From Thermoleophilia bacterium (GTDB taxonomy: Bacteria > Actinomycetota > Thermoleophilia > Solirubrobacterales > 70-9), in assembly GCA_016649615.1 (NCBI GenBank), contig JAENXK010000002.1:1-59404 (forward strand): a stretch of DNA of 59,404 nt. The letters run 5' to 3'. Positions 7,693 to 16,921 of this stretch are shown here, piece after piece. The notes under the pieces were generated by a model. It was not told the origin of the DNA, ran no database searches, and saw only the letters and a program-made list of their open reading frames with translations. Within the stretch, counting starts at the first letter, position 1, and each line of letters opens with the position of its first letter. The position numbers and the translations under genes are program-made.

Positions 7693-9051
7693 ATGAGAAC
7701 CGTCTCGACTGATGCCGGTTGGATCACCCAGGTTCCCGGGGACCGCTTCGGCGGCGTCCGTGGCCCGGGCCGGCTGCTGGCAACTGCCCTGGTGCTCGCT
7801 GTGGCCTGCCTGATGCTCACCAGCGCCGCCGCGCACGCCGCGACCGGCTCGATCTCGGGCAAGGTGACAAACAACTCGGCCACCCCCCTTGAAGACATCT
7901 GCGTCGACGCCTATCACCCGAGTGGAGGATTCATCGAGGAGGACTTCACCGGCCCGGACGGCACCTACACCATTCCGTGACTTGAAAACGCCAGCTACCG
8001 GATCGAGTTTTCCGATTGCGGCGACAACAACGTCACCGGCGAGTTCTACAACAACAAGCCCGATTTCGACTCGGCTAACCCGGTAGCGGTAACCGGAGGG
8101 TCCGAGACGGGCGGCATCAATGCGGTGCTGGGCGTCGGCGGCTCCATCTCGGGTACCGTGACCAAGAGCTCGGCCCTGCCCCTGGAGGACATCTGCGTCG
8201 ACGTCTACGACTCAAGCGGGAGCGAGTCGAGCTTCGGCTATACCGAACCGGACGGCAGCTACACGATCGAGGGGCTTCCGGGCGGAAACCACCGGATCCA
8301 GTTTTACGACTGCGGCTCCAACAACGTCGTCAGTGAGTACTACAACAACAAGCCCGACCTCGCCTCGGCCAACCGGATCGCCGTCACCGCGGGGTCCGAG
8401 ATCACCGGCATCGATGCCGCGCTGGCCCCGGGCGGCTCGATCTCGGGCACCATCACCGACAGCTCGAAAGAGCCCCTGGAGGACATCTGCGTCGACGCCT
8501 ACGATTCGAGCGGGGACGATTCGGGTTCCAGCTACACCGAACCGGACGGCAGCTACGCCGTTGAAGGACTTGCGAGCGGAAAACACCGGATCAGGTTCTA
8601 CGACTGCGGTTCCAGCAACGTCGCCGGCGAGTACTACGACGACAAGCCCGACCTCGGTTCGGCCACCCCGGTCGCTGTGGCGGCAGGGTCAGAGACCGGC
8701 GGCATCAATGCCAGGCTGGCGCCGCGCGGCAGCCAGGCCGGCAGGGGCAAGGCCAGGATCAAAAAGGCAAAAGTCAGTGGGCCCCGCAAAGTGGAAATGG
8801 GCAAGGCATCCACCTACAGGATGAAGATCAGAAATTCCGGCAACGCGAAAGCCGAGGGCGTAAGACTCAGGGTGAGCGGCAAAGGTGTGCGTTTCAAGAC
8901 ATCCGTCGGAAAGATCTCCCCCGGCAAGGTGAGGAAGGTCAGGGTCAGGCTCAAGCCGAAGAAGCGGGGCACGGTCAGGCTCACTTTCAGGGTCACCTCG
9001 AAAAACGCCGGCGGCAAGACCGTCAAGAAGAAGATCACCGTCAAGAGGTAG
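7693..9051 (+). pseudogene. Secreted carboxypeptidase-regulatory-like repeat protein with in-frame TGA
   Basis: The frame is continuous from about 7693 to 9051 except for TGA at 7978-7980. A signal peptide (LATALVLAVACLMLTSAAAH) leads into three 98-residue carboxypeptidase-regulatory-like modules beginning near 7846, 8140 and 8434. Each module has the pattern GSISGxVT, PLEDICVDxY, then a DGxY and a DCGxNN turn. The stop falls where modules 2 and 3 have Gly (GGG/GGA), so a single G-to-T change would create it. A basic CARDB/DUF11-like domain (about 8755-9051) ends KKKITVKR. Modules are conserved on both sides, indicating a recent lesion or a base-call error. A shorter product starting at GTG 8125 would lack a signal peptide. 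The intact protein would be exported; its partner is unknown. Confidence 0.7.
7846..8727. repeat. Three tandem 294-bp coding modules
   Basis: The modules start near 7846, 8140 and 8434 with an exact 294-bp period (98 codons). Copies 2 and 3 are the most alike; copy 1 carries the stop codon at 7978. Confidence 0.8.
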
Positions 9052-9213
9052 CGCTTCCGTACACGCATTTGCGCTAAGCACCGGTGGGAGGCCGTCTCGG
9101 CGCCAAGATTCCCGCAGCTGGTCACCGTCGTGGCTTCATCCGTCTGAGCGAATTCAGATTTTGTCGATCGGGCAGCGGCTAGACTGGGGAGACAGATAAC
9201 GAGGAGGAGACGG

Positions 9214-9894
9214 ATGAGCGATCGGCCCGATGAAGCAGTGAGCATCAGCGTCACCGAGAACGGCCCTTACATGGTCGAGGGTGCGGTCGAGATTCGGGAT
9301 GCGCTGGGTGAAACCGTCTCGGAAGAGGGCAAGGCTTTCCTCTGCCGTTGTGGTCGCTCTTCGAACAAGCCGTTTTGCGACGGGACCCACAAGAAAGTCG
9401 GATTCGACGGCACCGAGACTGCCGACAAGGGCCCGATCGCCGACCGCCGCGACGCCTATGAGGGCGAGGAGGTGACGATCCTCGATGACCGCAGCGTCTG
9501 CGCTCACGCGGGGGAGTGCACCGATGGGCTTCCTGCGGTCTGGAAGCTCGGTGTCGAGCCCTGGATCGATCCGAACGCCGCCCCTGCCGATGAGATCAGA
9601 GCCGTGATCGGCCGGTGCCCCTCGGGAGCGCTGGGCTACGCGGAGCCGGGGTCCGGGGAAGCGGCCGAAGAGAAGCCGATGAGCCCGGCGGTCAAGGCAT
9701 TGGTGGACGGCCCCTACCGGGTCCGTGGTGGCATCCCGGTCCGCTCGGCCGACGGCGAGGCCTACGAGGTACGGGGCCGCCAGACCCTCTGCCGTTGCGG
9801 CGGCTCGTCGAACAAGCCGTTTTGCGACGGGACCCACTGGAAGGGCTTCAAAGACCCCGATGAGGCCTCCCGGGGTCCGGCCGGGAATGAGTGA
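9214..9894 (+). CDS. Double CDGSH iron-sulfur protein with central Fer4_19-like domain
   Basis: The 226-aa protein has two CDGSH domains. Each carries the canonical CxCx2Sx3PxCDGxH site: CRCGRSSNKPFCDGTH near residues 45-60 and CRCGGSSNKPFCDGTH near 195-210. Each should bind a [2Fe-2S] cluster with three Cys and one His. Between them lies a region with SVCAHAGEC and IGRCPSGAL, like the divergent 4Fe-4S mono-cluster (Fer4_19) domain. It is probably a cytosolic electron-transfer or redox-sensing protein. A GAGGAGGAG ribosome site precedes the ATG, and TAGACT (9180-9185) is a possible -10 box. A clear paralogue with the same CDGSH-Fer4_19-CDGSH order lies at 16922-17533, attached to a ferritin-like domain. 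Confidence 0.92.
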   Translation: MSDRPDEAVSISVTENGPYMVEGAVEIRDALGETVSEEGKAFLCRCGRSSNKPFCDGTHKKVGFDGTETADKGPIADRRDAYEGEEVTILDDRSVCAHAGECTDGLPAVWKLGVEPWIDPNAAPADEIRAVIGRCPSGALGYAEPGSGEAAEEKPMSPAVKALVDGPYRVRGGIPVRSADGEAYEVRGRQTLCRCGGSSNKPFCDGTHWKGFKDPDEASRGPAGNE

Positions 9895-10021
9895 GGGCCC
9901 TCGGAACCGGTGCGCCAGGCGCGCTCGCGCAAGCGACCTGAGCAGCCTCTGACGCCAATTTCGTCGCTTCAGCGCCGGCCGGCACCGATTCAAGCTGAAG
10001 CGCCAGGGCGTCCCCGGGGAG

Positions 10022-11187
10022 TCAGTAGGGAGCGTCCACGGCGGCCGCCCATCGGCTGTCCACGTGGAAGGCGCCCGTCTTGTCAACCGAGGTCACGACC
10101 ACGGTGGCCGGATCGCGGTTTCCGGTTTGGGGGTCGATGTTCACCCCGCCGGTCCAGCCCGTCCAGGCGTTGAATCCGGAGAAGATCTGGTTCAGTTCGT
10201 CGGCGTCGAAGCCGTTGGTCCCCTTCACGCCTTCGGCCAGGAAGTTGACCGAGTCGTATGTGTAGGGGCTCCAGGTGCCCGGTTCGGATTCGAATTCGTG
10301 GCGGAATTCATCGACGAACTTCGCCGAGTCCCCGAAATCGTTGGGGGCGGGCACGCCGACCACCGGGCAGGATCTGGCGACCTTCACCCCGGCGTCTTCG
10401 ACGAACCCGGTGTCGTAGGAGCCGTAGTCAGCCAGGCACCGGGCTTCGACTTTCTGGGCCAGCATCTCTTCGGCGATCTTCGCACCTTCGGGGAAGTAGA
10501 CCGCGGCATAGATGACATCGGCTCCGGTGCCGGCAAGCTTCCTGACCTCGGCGGCGTAGTCGTCCGCACCGGGATCGAGCGACTCGTAGGCGACGACCTC
10601 CACGCCGGCCTTGTCGAGTTCACCCTTTACGGCCTTCGATACGTTGCGGGTGTAGGCCTCGGTCCGGTCATAGACGATTGCCGCTTTTTTCGCCCCGAGC
10701 CACTGGCTGATCGCCTTGCCGGCAACCGGGGCTATCTGGTCGGTCATCGGCTGAAGTGTGAAGCCGAGCCCGTCGGTCTCGTTGTCTGAGGTGAGCCGTA
10801 TCGGAACCAGACCGGCCTTGATGTAGATCGGCAGCGTCTTGATTCCGACGCCCGAGTTGTAAGGCCCGACAACCCCGTCGAGACCGGATTTGATAGCGGA
10901 ATTCGCAGCCGCGACGCCGGTGTCCGGGTCGGCCCTGTCGTCGATCTCGACTATCTCGACCTGCTGCCGAGCAGGCCACCATTGGCATTGATCCGGGATG
11001 AAGCCAGCTGAGCGCCCTCGAGCATTCCTTTTCCAAGCACCGACTGGTCGCCGGAGAGCGGGGCTTCGAGGCCGATCCTCCACGCACCCGAATCGCTCGA
11101 ATCATCCGAGCCGCCGCAGGCGATCGCGGCCTGGGAAGCGATGACGGCCAGCAGCAAAGTCAATACACGCACGGGACGAGACAGCAT
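10022..11187 (-). pseudogene. ABC transporter substrate-binding lipoprotein (amino-acid/amide type), frameshifted
   Basis: The N-terminal part (11187-10951) is a lipoprotein signal with lipobox AAIAC (Cys24) followed by IGLEAPLSGDQSVLGKGMLEG, typical of type I periplasmic Leu/Ile/Val-type binding proteins. The downstream part (to 10022) continues the same fold in another frame from VEIVEIDDRADP onward, with DGVVGPYNSGVG and AAIVYDRTEAY. A loss of one base near 10966-10969 explains the switch, since the two parts join without overlap or gap in the family alignment. A strong AAGGAGGAG site precedes ATG 11187. No permease or ATPase of the HAAT family lies beside it, so it would depend on a transporter elsewhere. 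Real decay or a consensus indel are both possible. Confidence 0.78.
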
Positions 11188-11272
11188 CGTTTACTCCTCC
11201 TTCGGGGCCTCTGCAGACCGCTGTCTGCCAAGACTGCAGGGAACCTACTCCGGTTTCGGGAATGGCGATCGC

Positions 11273-12064
11273 TCATCCGTCCCCGCGCGGGCGAGCCTGG
11301 TCGCGCAACTGGTGGGCGGGGGTGAAGAAGTTGCGGTAGGCGAGCGTGGTCGAGACGAGCGCCGAGATCGCGACGGCACCGAGCAGCAGGTAGAGGAGGA
11401 TCAGCTGCAGGCGGACGGCATCGGTCGGATCGGCGCCGGCGAGCAGCATGCCGACCATCGTTCCGGGGAAGAAGATCAGCCCGGTCGTCTTGGTCGAGTC
11501 CACCAGGGCGATAGTTCCGGAGCGCAGCGCCCGCCTGACGGCGGGCTCCGCGGCCTGGCGCGAGGTTGCCCCGAGCGCCAGGGTGGCCTCGATTCGCGGC
11601 GACTCGGCTCGCATCTCATCGCCCAGCCGGTTCAGCGCGACGGCCGAGGCAGTCATGGCGTTGCCGATCACCATCCCGCCGACCGGAACCAGGTAACGCG
11701 GCGTCGCCGGGAAGATTCCCAGTGCGAGCACCAGGCCAAGGGTAGCGATCGCCGAGATCGACAGGGCGATCAACAGTGGACCCAGGGCTCGAGGCACACC
11801 GACCGCCCGTGCCCGCGCCGTGAACGCGCCGAAGACGACCATGACCGCGAGCAGCAGGACGACCAGCAGCAGGCTGTCGGTGTCGAAGATCGCGGTGATC
11901 ACGAAACCGATCGCGGTCAGCTGCACGAAGCTGCGCAGGACGGCGATGCCGATGTCGGCTTCAAGGCCGGCGCGCCGCCAGCGCGAGATCGCCACGGCGA
12001 TCGCGACAAGGACGAGCGAGGCACCGACCTCGCCGATACTCACGTCGATCCCACCGCCGGTCAC
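11273..12064 (-). CDS. fetB: FetB/YbbM-type ABC exporter permease (UPF0014)
   Basis: The 263-aa protein has about seven hydrophobic helices. It carries the family-typical segments LRSFVQLTAIGFVI, LVPVGGMVIGNAMTASAVAL, EATLALGATSRQAAEP and TGLIFFPGTMVGMLLAGADP, which identify the UPF0014/FetB permease family. In Escherichia coli FetAB is associated with iron export and peroxide resistance. Its start overlaps the stop of the ATPase gene by 4 nt (ATGA), so the two are translationally coupled. Iron as substrate is taken from the family, not from this sequence. Confidence 0.88.
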   Translation of the reverse strand: MTGGGIDVSIGEVGASLVLVAIAVAISRWRRAGLEADIGIAVLRSFVQLTAIGFVITAIFDTDSLLLVVLLLAVMVVFGAFTARARAVGVPRALGPLLIALSISAIATLGLVLALGIFPATPRYLVPVGGMVIGNAMTASAVALNRLGDEMRAESPRIEATLALGATSRQAAEPAVRRALRSGTIALVDSTKTTGLIFFPGTMVGMLLAGADPTDAVRLQLILLYLLLGAVAISALVSTTLAYRNFFTPAHQLRDQARPRGDG

Positions 12065-12717
12065 GCGGGCACCTCCCCGAGCGGGCCTTCCCGCACGAGC
12101 CGCCCCTGATCCACCTCCACTATCCAGTCCGCGAGCCTGCGCGCCTGCGCGGGGTCGTGGGTGACGATCACGATCGAGGCACCGAGACGGCGCCTGAGGT
12201 CTGCGACGGTTTGCTCGATCGAGTCGCGAGCCCGTTCGTCGAGCGCCGAGGTCGGCTCGTCAAGGAGCAGCACTTCCGGATGCGTGGCGAGAGCCCGGGC
12301 GACCATCGCCCGTTGCTGCTCGCCCACCGACAGGTGTCCGACGTCCCGGTCGGCGAAGGAGCCGTCGAGTCCGGCCAGGCCCAGAAGCTCGTTGAGATCA
12401 GGTTCACGGCCGGTGAAGGCGGCAGCGAAGCGGAGGTTGTCCGACACGGTGCCCTGAAGAAGTGCCGGCAGCTGTGGCACCAGTGCGACTTCGCGCCGAA
12501 GCTGAAGCGGGTCCAGTTCGAGTGTGTCGGTCCCGCGGAAACGTACGACGCCGCTTGCGGGGTCGGAGAGCCGGTTGAGCAGCCGGAGCATCGTGGACTT
12601 GCCGGACCCGGACGCGCCCACCACGGCGCAGACCCCCTCAGGGAACCGGGCCGAGAGCCCCCCGAGAACCGGCTTGCCTCCACGGTGAAGTACCACCGAC
12701 TCGAGCTCGAAGAGCAT
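12061..12717 (-). CDS. fetA: FetA-type ABC transporter ATP-binding subunit
   Basis: The 218-aa single ABC domain has Walker A GASGSGKST (34-42), a Q-loop in LVPQLPALLQ, signature LSVGEQQRAMVARAL (129-143), Walker B VLLLDEPTSALD (149-160) and a switch His in IVIVTHDP. It pairs with the FetB-like permease that overlaps it. TATGAT (12724-12729) ends 6 nt before the ATG and there is no Shine-Dalgarno, so the fetAB message is probably leaderless. The predicted complex exports a metal, probably iron, at the cytoplasmic membrane. Confidence 0.88.
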   Translation of the reverse strand: MLFELESVVLHRGGKPVLGGLSARFPEGVCAVVGASGSGKSTMLRLLNRLSDPASGVVRFRGTDTLELDPLQLRREVALVPQLPALLQGTVSDNLRFAAAFTGREPDLNELLGLAGLDGSFADRDVGHLSVGEQQRAMVARALATHPEVLLLDEPTSALDERARDSIEQTVADLRRRLGASIVIVTHDPAQARRLADWIVEVDQGRLVREGPLGEVPA

Positions 12718-12823
12718 CGGGTCATCATATTGCGGGATCCCGGGACAGGGACCGCGAAGCCGATCGCGGGCAAGCCGTCACGCGGCGTCGGTGAACCCGG
12801 GGCGTTTCGTGCCGAGGCGCCCG

Positions 12824-14149
12824 CTACGCGGCGCGGTCGGTGAGGACGGTCTCGGCCCCGTGGCCGGGAGTGACGGTGATCGCCCGCCGGATCGTGAACT
12901 CGGGCCCCGCGTGGCCGGCCCTGATCCGGGTCTCGCGGAGCAGTTCGCGCAGTACGATCGCCATCTCCAGCATCGCGAAGTTGGCCCCGATACAGCGGCG
13001 GCGGCCGCCGCCGAACGGAATCCAGGTGTAGGTGCCGGGCTCGGAGTCCAGGAAGCGCTCGGGGCGGAACGCGTAAGGGTCCGGGTAGATATCGGGATCG
13101 TGGTGGACCAGCCAGGCGCTCGCCACCAGGTGGACCCTCTGCCGGTAGGTGATGCCGCCGACTTCGATCGGCTTTTTCACCGTTCGCGGCTGGGCCTGGG
13201 TCAGGACCGGCCGGCGCCGGAGTGTCTCGCGGATGACCGCGGTCAGGTAAGGCTCGCCGTCGCCCTCGTCGATTTCGGCGACCAGCCTGGCCAGCACTTC
13301 CGGCTCCCGGGTCAGGCGCTCGAGCGCCCAGGCCAGCTCGGTCGCGGTGGTTTCGTGGCCGGCGACCAGCAGGGTCAGGAGTTCGTCATGGATCTCCTCG
13401 TCCGACATCGGCGAGCCGTCCTCGTGCTCGGCCGCAAGCAGCGACGTGATGATCTCGCTGCCGCCGTCGTCCTGGCGATCGCGGCGCTCGCGTATCTCGG
13501 CGTAGATCAGCTCGTCGGCCCGGGCCCGGGCGCGCACGAAGCCGGCCCACGGGCCGAGGCCCCACGGGGCGCGCTGGGCCGGTGGCAGCAGGCTGAGCGG
13601 GCTGAGCCCGAATTCCAGCATCTCGGTCAGGGCCAGTCGCAGCGCGTCGAGTCGCGGGCCCGAGCGCAGGCCGAAGACCGCGGCCAGGATCACCTCCATG
13701 GTCAGCGCCTGCATACGGGGGTGCATCGGTTCGACCTGATCACGCGGCCAGGAGGCGATCTGCTCGCGGGTGACCTCGGTGATCACGCTCTCCAGGCGCT
13801 GCATCCGCTCGCCGTGAAAGGCAGGGAGTACCAGCCGCTTCTGGCCCATGTGGGCCTTCTCGTCAAGCAGCAGGATCGAGTTCGGGCCGACGATCGGCTC
13901 GAGAATCCGGGCGCCTTCGCCGGGATAGAGAACGTCGGCCGGGGCGGTGAAGACCTGCTTGATCTCGTCGGGGTCGGAAATCAGGACGAACGGGTCCTGG
14001 GCGAGCATCCGGATCGTGAACCGCTTGCCGTAGCGCTCGCGGCAGCGCTCCAGATAGGCGGTCGGGCGCGCCCACCAGCCGATCGTCTGCATCGTCTTCG
14101 GGACCCGTGGACCCGGCGGCAGATTCGATTCGGATCGGCGGGCGATCAT
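12824..14149 (-). CDS. Cytochrome P450
   Basis: The 441-aa protein has all P450 landmarks. These are the I-helix oxygen-activation motif AGHETTATEL (263-272), the K-helix ExxR in IRETLRRRP (Glu308, Arg311), the PERF motif near 363-366 and the haem loop FGGGRRRCIGANFA, with Cys386 as the iron ligand. It resembles CYP110/CYP135-like actinobacterial enzymes, so a soluble monooxygenase acting on a hydrophobic substrate is likely; no substrate can be deduced. An AAGGAAAG site precedes ATG 14149. It begins 12 nt after the thioredoxin-family gene and probably shares its transcript. No ferredoxin or reductase gene is adjacent. Confidence 0.93.
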   Translation of the reverse strand: MIARRSESNLPPGPRVPKTMQTIGWWARPTAYLERCRERYGKRFTIRMLAQDPFVLISDPDEIKQVFTAPADVLYPGEGARILEPIVGPNSILLLDEKAHMGQKRLVLPAFHGERMQRLESVITEVTREQIASWPRDQVEPMHPRMQALTMEVILAAVFGLRSGPRLDALRLALTEMLEFGLSPLSLLPPAQRAPWGLGPWAGFVRARARADELIYAEIRERRDRQDDGGSEIITSLLAAEHEDGSPMSDEEIHDELLTLLVAGHETTATELAWALERLTREPEVLARLVAEIDEGDGEPYLTAVIRETLRRRPVLTQAQPRTVKKPIEVGGITYRQRVHLVASAWLVHHDPDIYPDPYAFRPERFLDSEPGTYTWIPFGGGRRRCIGANFAMLEMAIVLRELLRETRIRAGHAGPEFTIRRAITVTPGHGAETVLTDRAA

Positions 14150-14161
14150 CTCACTTTCCTT

Positions 14162-14701
14162 CTATTTCCACTTGACTCCGCACCCCACCGGCTCGGTCTC
14201 GGCCGGGTCCGGATCTCGTCCTTCAAGAACGGCGTCCAGCGCTGCCCGCAGCCAGGCCGCGTTTTCGCCGGAGTCGCCGTAGTCGGCGTCAGGGGCGCCC
14301 CTGTAGCGGAGGTGGAGGTCCCGGTCGAAGACAAAGACATCCGGGGTCGCTTTCGCCCCGAAAGCGCGGGCGCCGGCCTGGCTTTCGTCGTGGAGATACG
14401 GATGCGGCCAGCCGCCCTCGCGCTCGACCCGCCCGCTCATCGCTTCGAACGAGTCGGCAGGGTGGCTCTCGGCGTCGTTGGAGTTGATCGCGATCACCCG
14501 AACCCCGCGGTTCGCATAATCACGGGAGACGTCGTGCAGCCGATCCTCCCAGGCGAGCGCGTACGGGCAGTGGTTGCAGGTCCAGTAGACGACCGTGGCC
14601 TCGCTGGCGTCGGCTGCGCCGATTTCATGATCGGCCCCGTCGGTACCGGGGAGTGTCAGGGCCGGAGCTGTGTCTCCGATCGTCAATCCGTTTACGTTCA
14701 T
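14162..14701 (-). CDS. Thioredoxin-family (AhpC/TSA-like) protein
   Basis: The 179-aa protein opens IGDTAPALTLPGTDG, the usual start of AhpC/thioredoxin-like peroxiredoxin folds. It has WTCNHCPYALAWEDRL with a C-N-H-C redox pair, matching the family annotated as thioredoxin family protein with NHCPY. A cis-Pro follows in KATPDVFVFD. It should act as a cytosolic thiol-disulfide or peroxide-linked redox protein. The ATG at 14701 overlaps the stop of the gene upstream by 4 nt (ATGA), which fixes the start and shows coupling to another thioredoxin-fold gene. Confidence 0.85.
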   Translation of the reverse strand: MNVNGLTIGDTAPALTLPGTDGADHEIGAADASEATVVYWTCNHCPYALAWEDRLHDVSRDYANRGVRVIAINSNDAESHPADSFEAMSGRVEREGGWPHPYLHDESQAGARAFGAKATPDVFVFDRDLHLRYRGAPDADYGDSGENAAWLRAALDAVLEGRDPDPAETEPVGCGVKWK

Positions 14702-15030
14702 CTCTCCATTCTCGCAAACGCGTCCCTCAGGTCCTCGGGGTCGGGAAGCGGCGAGACCCGGCCGTCCCGGCGCCGGTACACGCGGCAGGTCAGGCCGACA
14801 GCCTGCTGGGGGTCGGGTGGCTGGATGTCGACACCGTTGACCAGGATCGTCGGCGATCCGGGAAACCCCAGGCGATCGGCGGCGGCTTCGTCTTCGATCT
14901 CGATCACTTCGAGACGCTCCTTGTCGAGGCCGTGCGCGGTCATCTCCTCGCCGAGCATCGCCAGCGCCCGCTCCCACGAGGGGCATCCGCGCCACCACAA
15001 CAGTTGGATATCGGCCGCCACCCAAGGCAT
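14698..15030 (-). CDS. Small thioredoxin-fold protein (single active-site Cys)
   Basis: This 110-aa protein has the compact pattern LLWWRGCPSWERAL, then IEIEDEAAADRLGFPGSPTILVNG, typical of thioredoxin-fold proteins with cis-Pro in SPT. The active site is GCPSW with one Cys, where a dithiol protein would have C-x-x-C, so a mixed-disulfide or reductase-assisted role is more likely than dithiol exchange. It is the first gene of a minus-strand run leading into the 179-aa redox protein and the P450. The biological partner is unknown. Confidence 0.7.
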   Translation of the reverse strand: MPWVAADIQLLWWRGCPSWERALAMLGEEMTAHGLDKERLEVIEIEDEAAADRLGFPGSPTILVNGVDIQPPDPQQAVGLTCRVYRRRDGRVSPLPDPEDLRDAFARMER

Positions 15031-15224
15031 TATCCCGCTCTCGACAAAGGGGGCGGGTAGGGCCGTCCGGGGCGGGGCGGCCGTCCGAAATCAACGACCG
15101 GATCGCCGCACGTCTGAGGAGCGATCAGCAAACGGGCGAATGGGCACCCTCCGGTCAGAAGCGAGCCCGTTAGCCGGGTTTCGCAGTGCGCTAACGTGCG
15201 AATCCGATCAACGGAAAGGTGCCA

Positions 15225-15689
15225 GTGCCAGAATTCACGATCACGAGCAGGATTGATGCCCCGGTTGAAACGGTCTGGGGAGTACTCGACGATTTCGGAG
15301 ATATCCAGCGCTGGAACCCCGGGGTCAAGGCATCCGAGTTGACTTCCTCCGGGCCGGTGAGCGAAGGGTCGACCCGGCACTGCGACTTCGCGCCGTTCGG
15401 CGGGGTCAACGAGCGGATCGACTGCCACCAGCCGAATCAGCGATTGACCGTCAACATCAACGAGACGTTCAAGCTGCCGATTTCAGGTGCGGTGGCCGAC
15501 TTCAACATCGCGCCCGCCGATCAGGGCACGGAGCTGACCCTGAACTACAGATACGAGTTGAACCGGCTGGGTCGTCTGATGAAGGGCTACACCGACAAGC
15601 GGATGCGCGAGGGAATCGGCGGCCTGGCCGAAAGTCTCCAGCAGGAGAGCGAGCGCCTCGCCGTCGGCCAGGGGTCTGCCTCCCCTTAA
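15225..15689 (+). CDS. SRPBCC-family (polyketide cyclase/dehydrase-like) protein
   Basis: The roughly 154-aa protein has the START/SRPBCC opening FTITSRIDAPVETVWGVLDD, a central VNINETFKLPISGAVADFNI strand pair and a long C-terminal helix (MREGIGGLAESLQQESERL), forming a ligand-binding cavity. A GGAAAGG site is spaced 5 nt from GTG 15225, so I prefer this over GTG 15219, which would overlap the ribosome site. The ligand is unknown. The gene is monocistronic-looking and precedes the lactate dehydrogenase by 27 nt. Confidence 0.75.
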   Translation: MPEFTITSRIDAPVETVWGVLDDFGDIQRWNPGVKASELTSSGPVSEGSTRHCDFAPFGGVNERIDCHQPNQRLTVNINETFKLPISGAVADFNIAPADQGTELTLNYRYELNRLGRLMKGYTDKRMREGIGGLAESLQQESERLAVGQGSASP

Positions 15690-15716
15690 TAATCAGGTGT
15701 CGGTTAGGTTTAGCCG

Positions 15717-16910
15717 ATGCGTATCGCATCCGACCGGCCGCTCGGTGTCTCTCCCGCCTCGGTGCTCGACTACCGTGAGCTCGCCCGGCGGAGGCTGCCC
15801 CGTCAGCTGTTCGACTACATCGACGGCGGCGCTTATGAAGAGTCGACGATGCGCGCCAACGTTTCCGACCTGGAGCGGGTGCTGCTGCGGCAGATCGTGA
15901 TGCGGGACGTGTCGGTCCGCGATCAGAATTGCGAGGTGCTGGGTCAGAAGCTGGAGATGCCGGTGATCCTCGGGCCGGTCGGCCTGGCCGGCATGTTTGC
16001 CCGGAGGGGCGAGGTGCAGGCCGCCAGAGCCGCGGAGGATGCAGGCGTACCGTTCGTCGAGTCCACCGTCTCGATCTGCGCGATCGAAGAGGTGGCTGAG
16101 GCGACATCGGTGCCGCCCTGGTTCCAGCTCTATGTCATGCGCGACCGCGGTTTCGCCGAGAAGCTGATGTCGCGGGCGCAGGCGGTCGGTGCGCCGGTTC
16201 TGGTCCTGACCATCGACCTGCCGGTGGTCGGAGCCCGCCACCGGGATACGCGTAACGCGATGGTCGGAGAAGCATCGACCTGGGCGAAGTTCCGCCGGGG
16301 GCTCGATCTCGCGACTCACCCGGGCTGGATCGCCGACGTTCCGGTCAAGGGCAAGCCGCTCACCTTCGGCAACCTCGCCGATGTCGTCCCGGACGCAAGC
16401 AGCCCGCAGGATTTCAAGAGCTGGGTCGACTCACAGTTCGACCCGAGCGTCACCTGGGAGGACATCGCCTGGGTGCGCGAGCACTGGAAAGGCCGGCTCG
16501 TGGTCAAGGGAGTGCTCGACCCCGAAGACGCCAGGCGTGCTGTTGACGCCGGCGTCGACGGCGTGATCGTCTCCAACCACGGCGGTCGGCAGCTCGACTC
16601 GGTCCCTTCCACGGCGATGGCCCTGCCCGGGGTGGTCGAGGCGATCGGCGATCAGGTAGAGGTCCTGGCCGACGGCGGGGTCCGCACCGGCCTTGACGTG
16701 GTCAAGCTGGTCTCCCTGGGGGCCAAGGCGGTACTGATCGGGCGGGCCTGGGCCTGGGCCGTGGCGGCCGGGGGCGAGGGGGCCGTTCGCCAGATGATCA
16801 ACGTCCTGGAGTCGGACATCGACACCGCACTCGGGCTGACCGGCCGGACATTGGTCACCGAGCTCGATACCTCGGCGCTCTATCGCGGGCCGAACGACGG
16901 CGAAGCGTAG
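15717..16910 (+). CDS. lldD: FMN-dependent L-lactate dehydrogenase / alpha-hydroxy-acid oxidase
   Basis: The 397-aa TIM-barrel protein opens with LPRQLFDYIDGGAYEESTMR, very close to LldD. FMN-binding Lys264 is in LVVKGVLDP. The catalytic base His288 and substrate Arg291 lie in SNHGGRQLD. The phosphate-binding loops are LADGGVRTGLDVVK and LIGRAWAWAV. It should oxidise L-lactate (or another L-2-hydroxy acid) to the 2-oxo acid at the inner face of the membrane or in the cytosol. LldD itself passes electrons to quinone; an oxidase or lactate monooxygenase activity cannot be ruled out. TAGGTT (15705-15710) ends 6 nt before ATG 15717, suggesting a leaderless message. No permease or LldR lies beside it. 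Confidence 0.88.
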   Translation: MRIASDRPLGVSPASVLDYRELARRRLPRQLFDYIDGGAYEESTMRANVSDLERVLLRQIVMRDVSVRDQNCEVLGQKLEMPVILGPVGLAGMFARRGEVQAARAAEDAGVPFVESTVSICAIEEVAEATSVPPWFQLYVMRDRGFAEKLMSRAQAVGAPVLVLTIDLPVVGARHRDTRNAMVGEASTWAKFRRGLDLATHPGWIADVPVKGKPLTFGNLADVVPDASSPQDFKSWVDSQFDPSVTWEDIAWVREHWKGRLVVKGVLDPEDARRAVDAGVDGVIVSNHGGRQLDSVPSTAMALPGVVEAIGDQVEVLADGGVRTGLDVVKLVSLGAKAVLIGRAWAWAVAAGGEGAVRQMINVLESDIDTALGLTGRTLVTELDTSALYRGPNDGEA

Positions 16911-16921
16911 CCAGGGGTGCC

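Noticed and set aside
7978-7980. TGA as a selenocysteine codon
   Set aside because: The aligned residue in the sister modules is Gly, not Cys, and no hairpin of SECIS type follows directly.
9950-10012. An 8-bp inverted repeat (gcttcagc/gctgaagc) as a terminator between the CDGSH and binding-protein genes
   Set aside because: The loop is about 20 nt and the stem short, so I do not consider it supported.
12791-15256. An 821-codon plus-strand open frame
   Set aside because: It lies antisense to the P450 and thioredoxin-family genes, whose motifs are complete, and its composition (Arg/Gly/Gln-rich) is that of a shadow frame.
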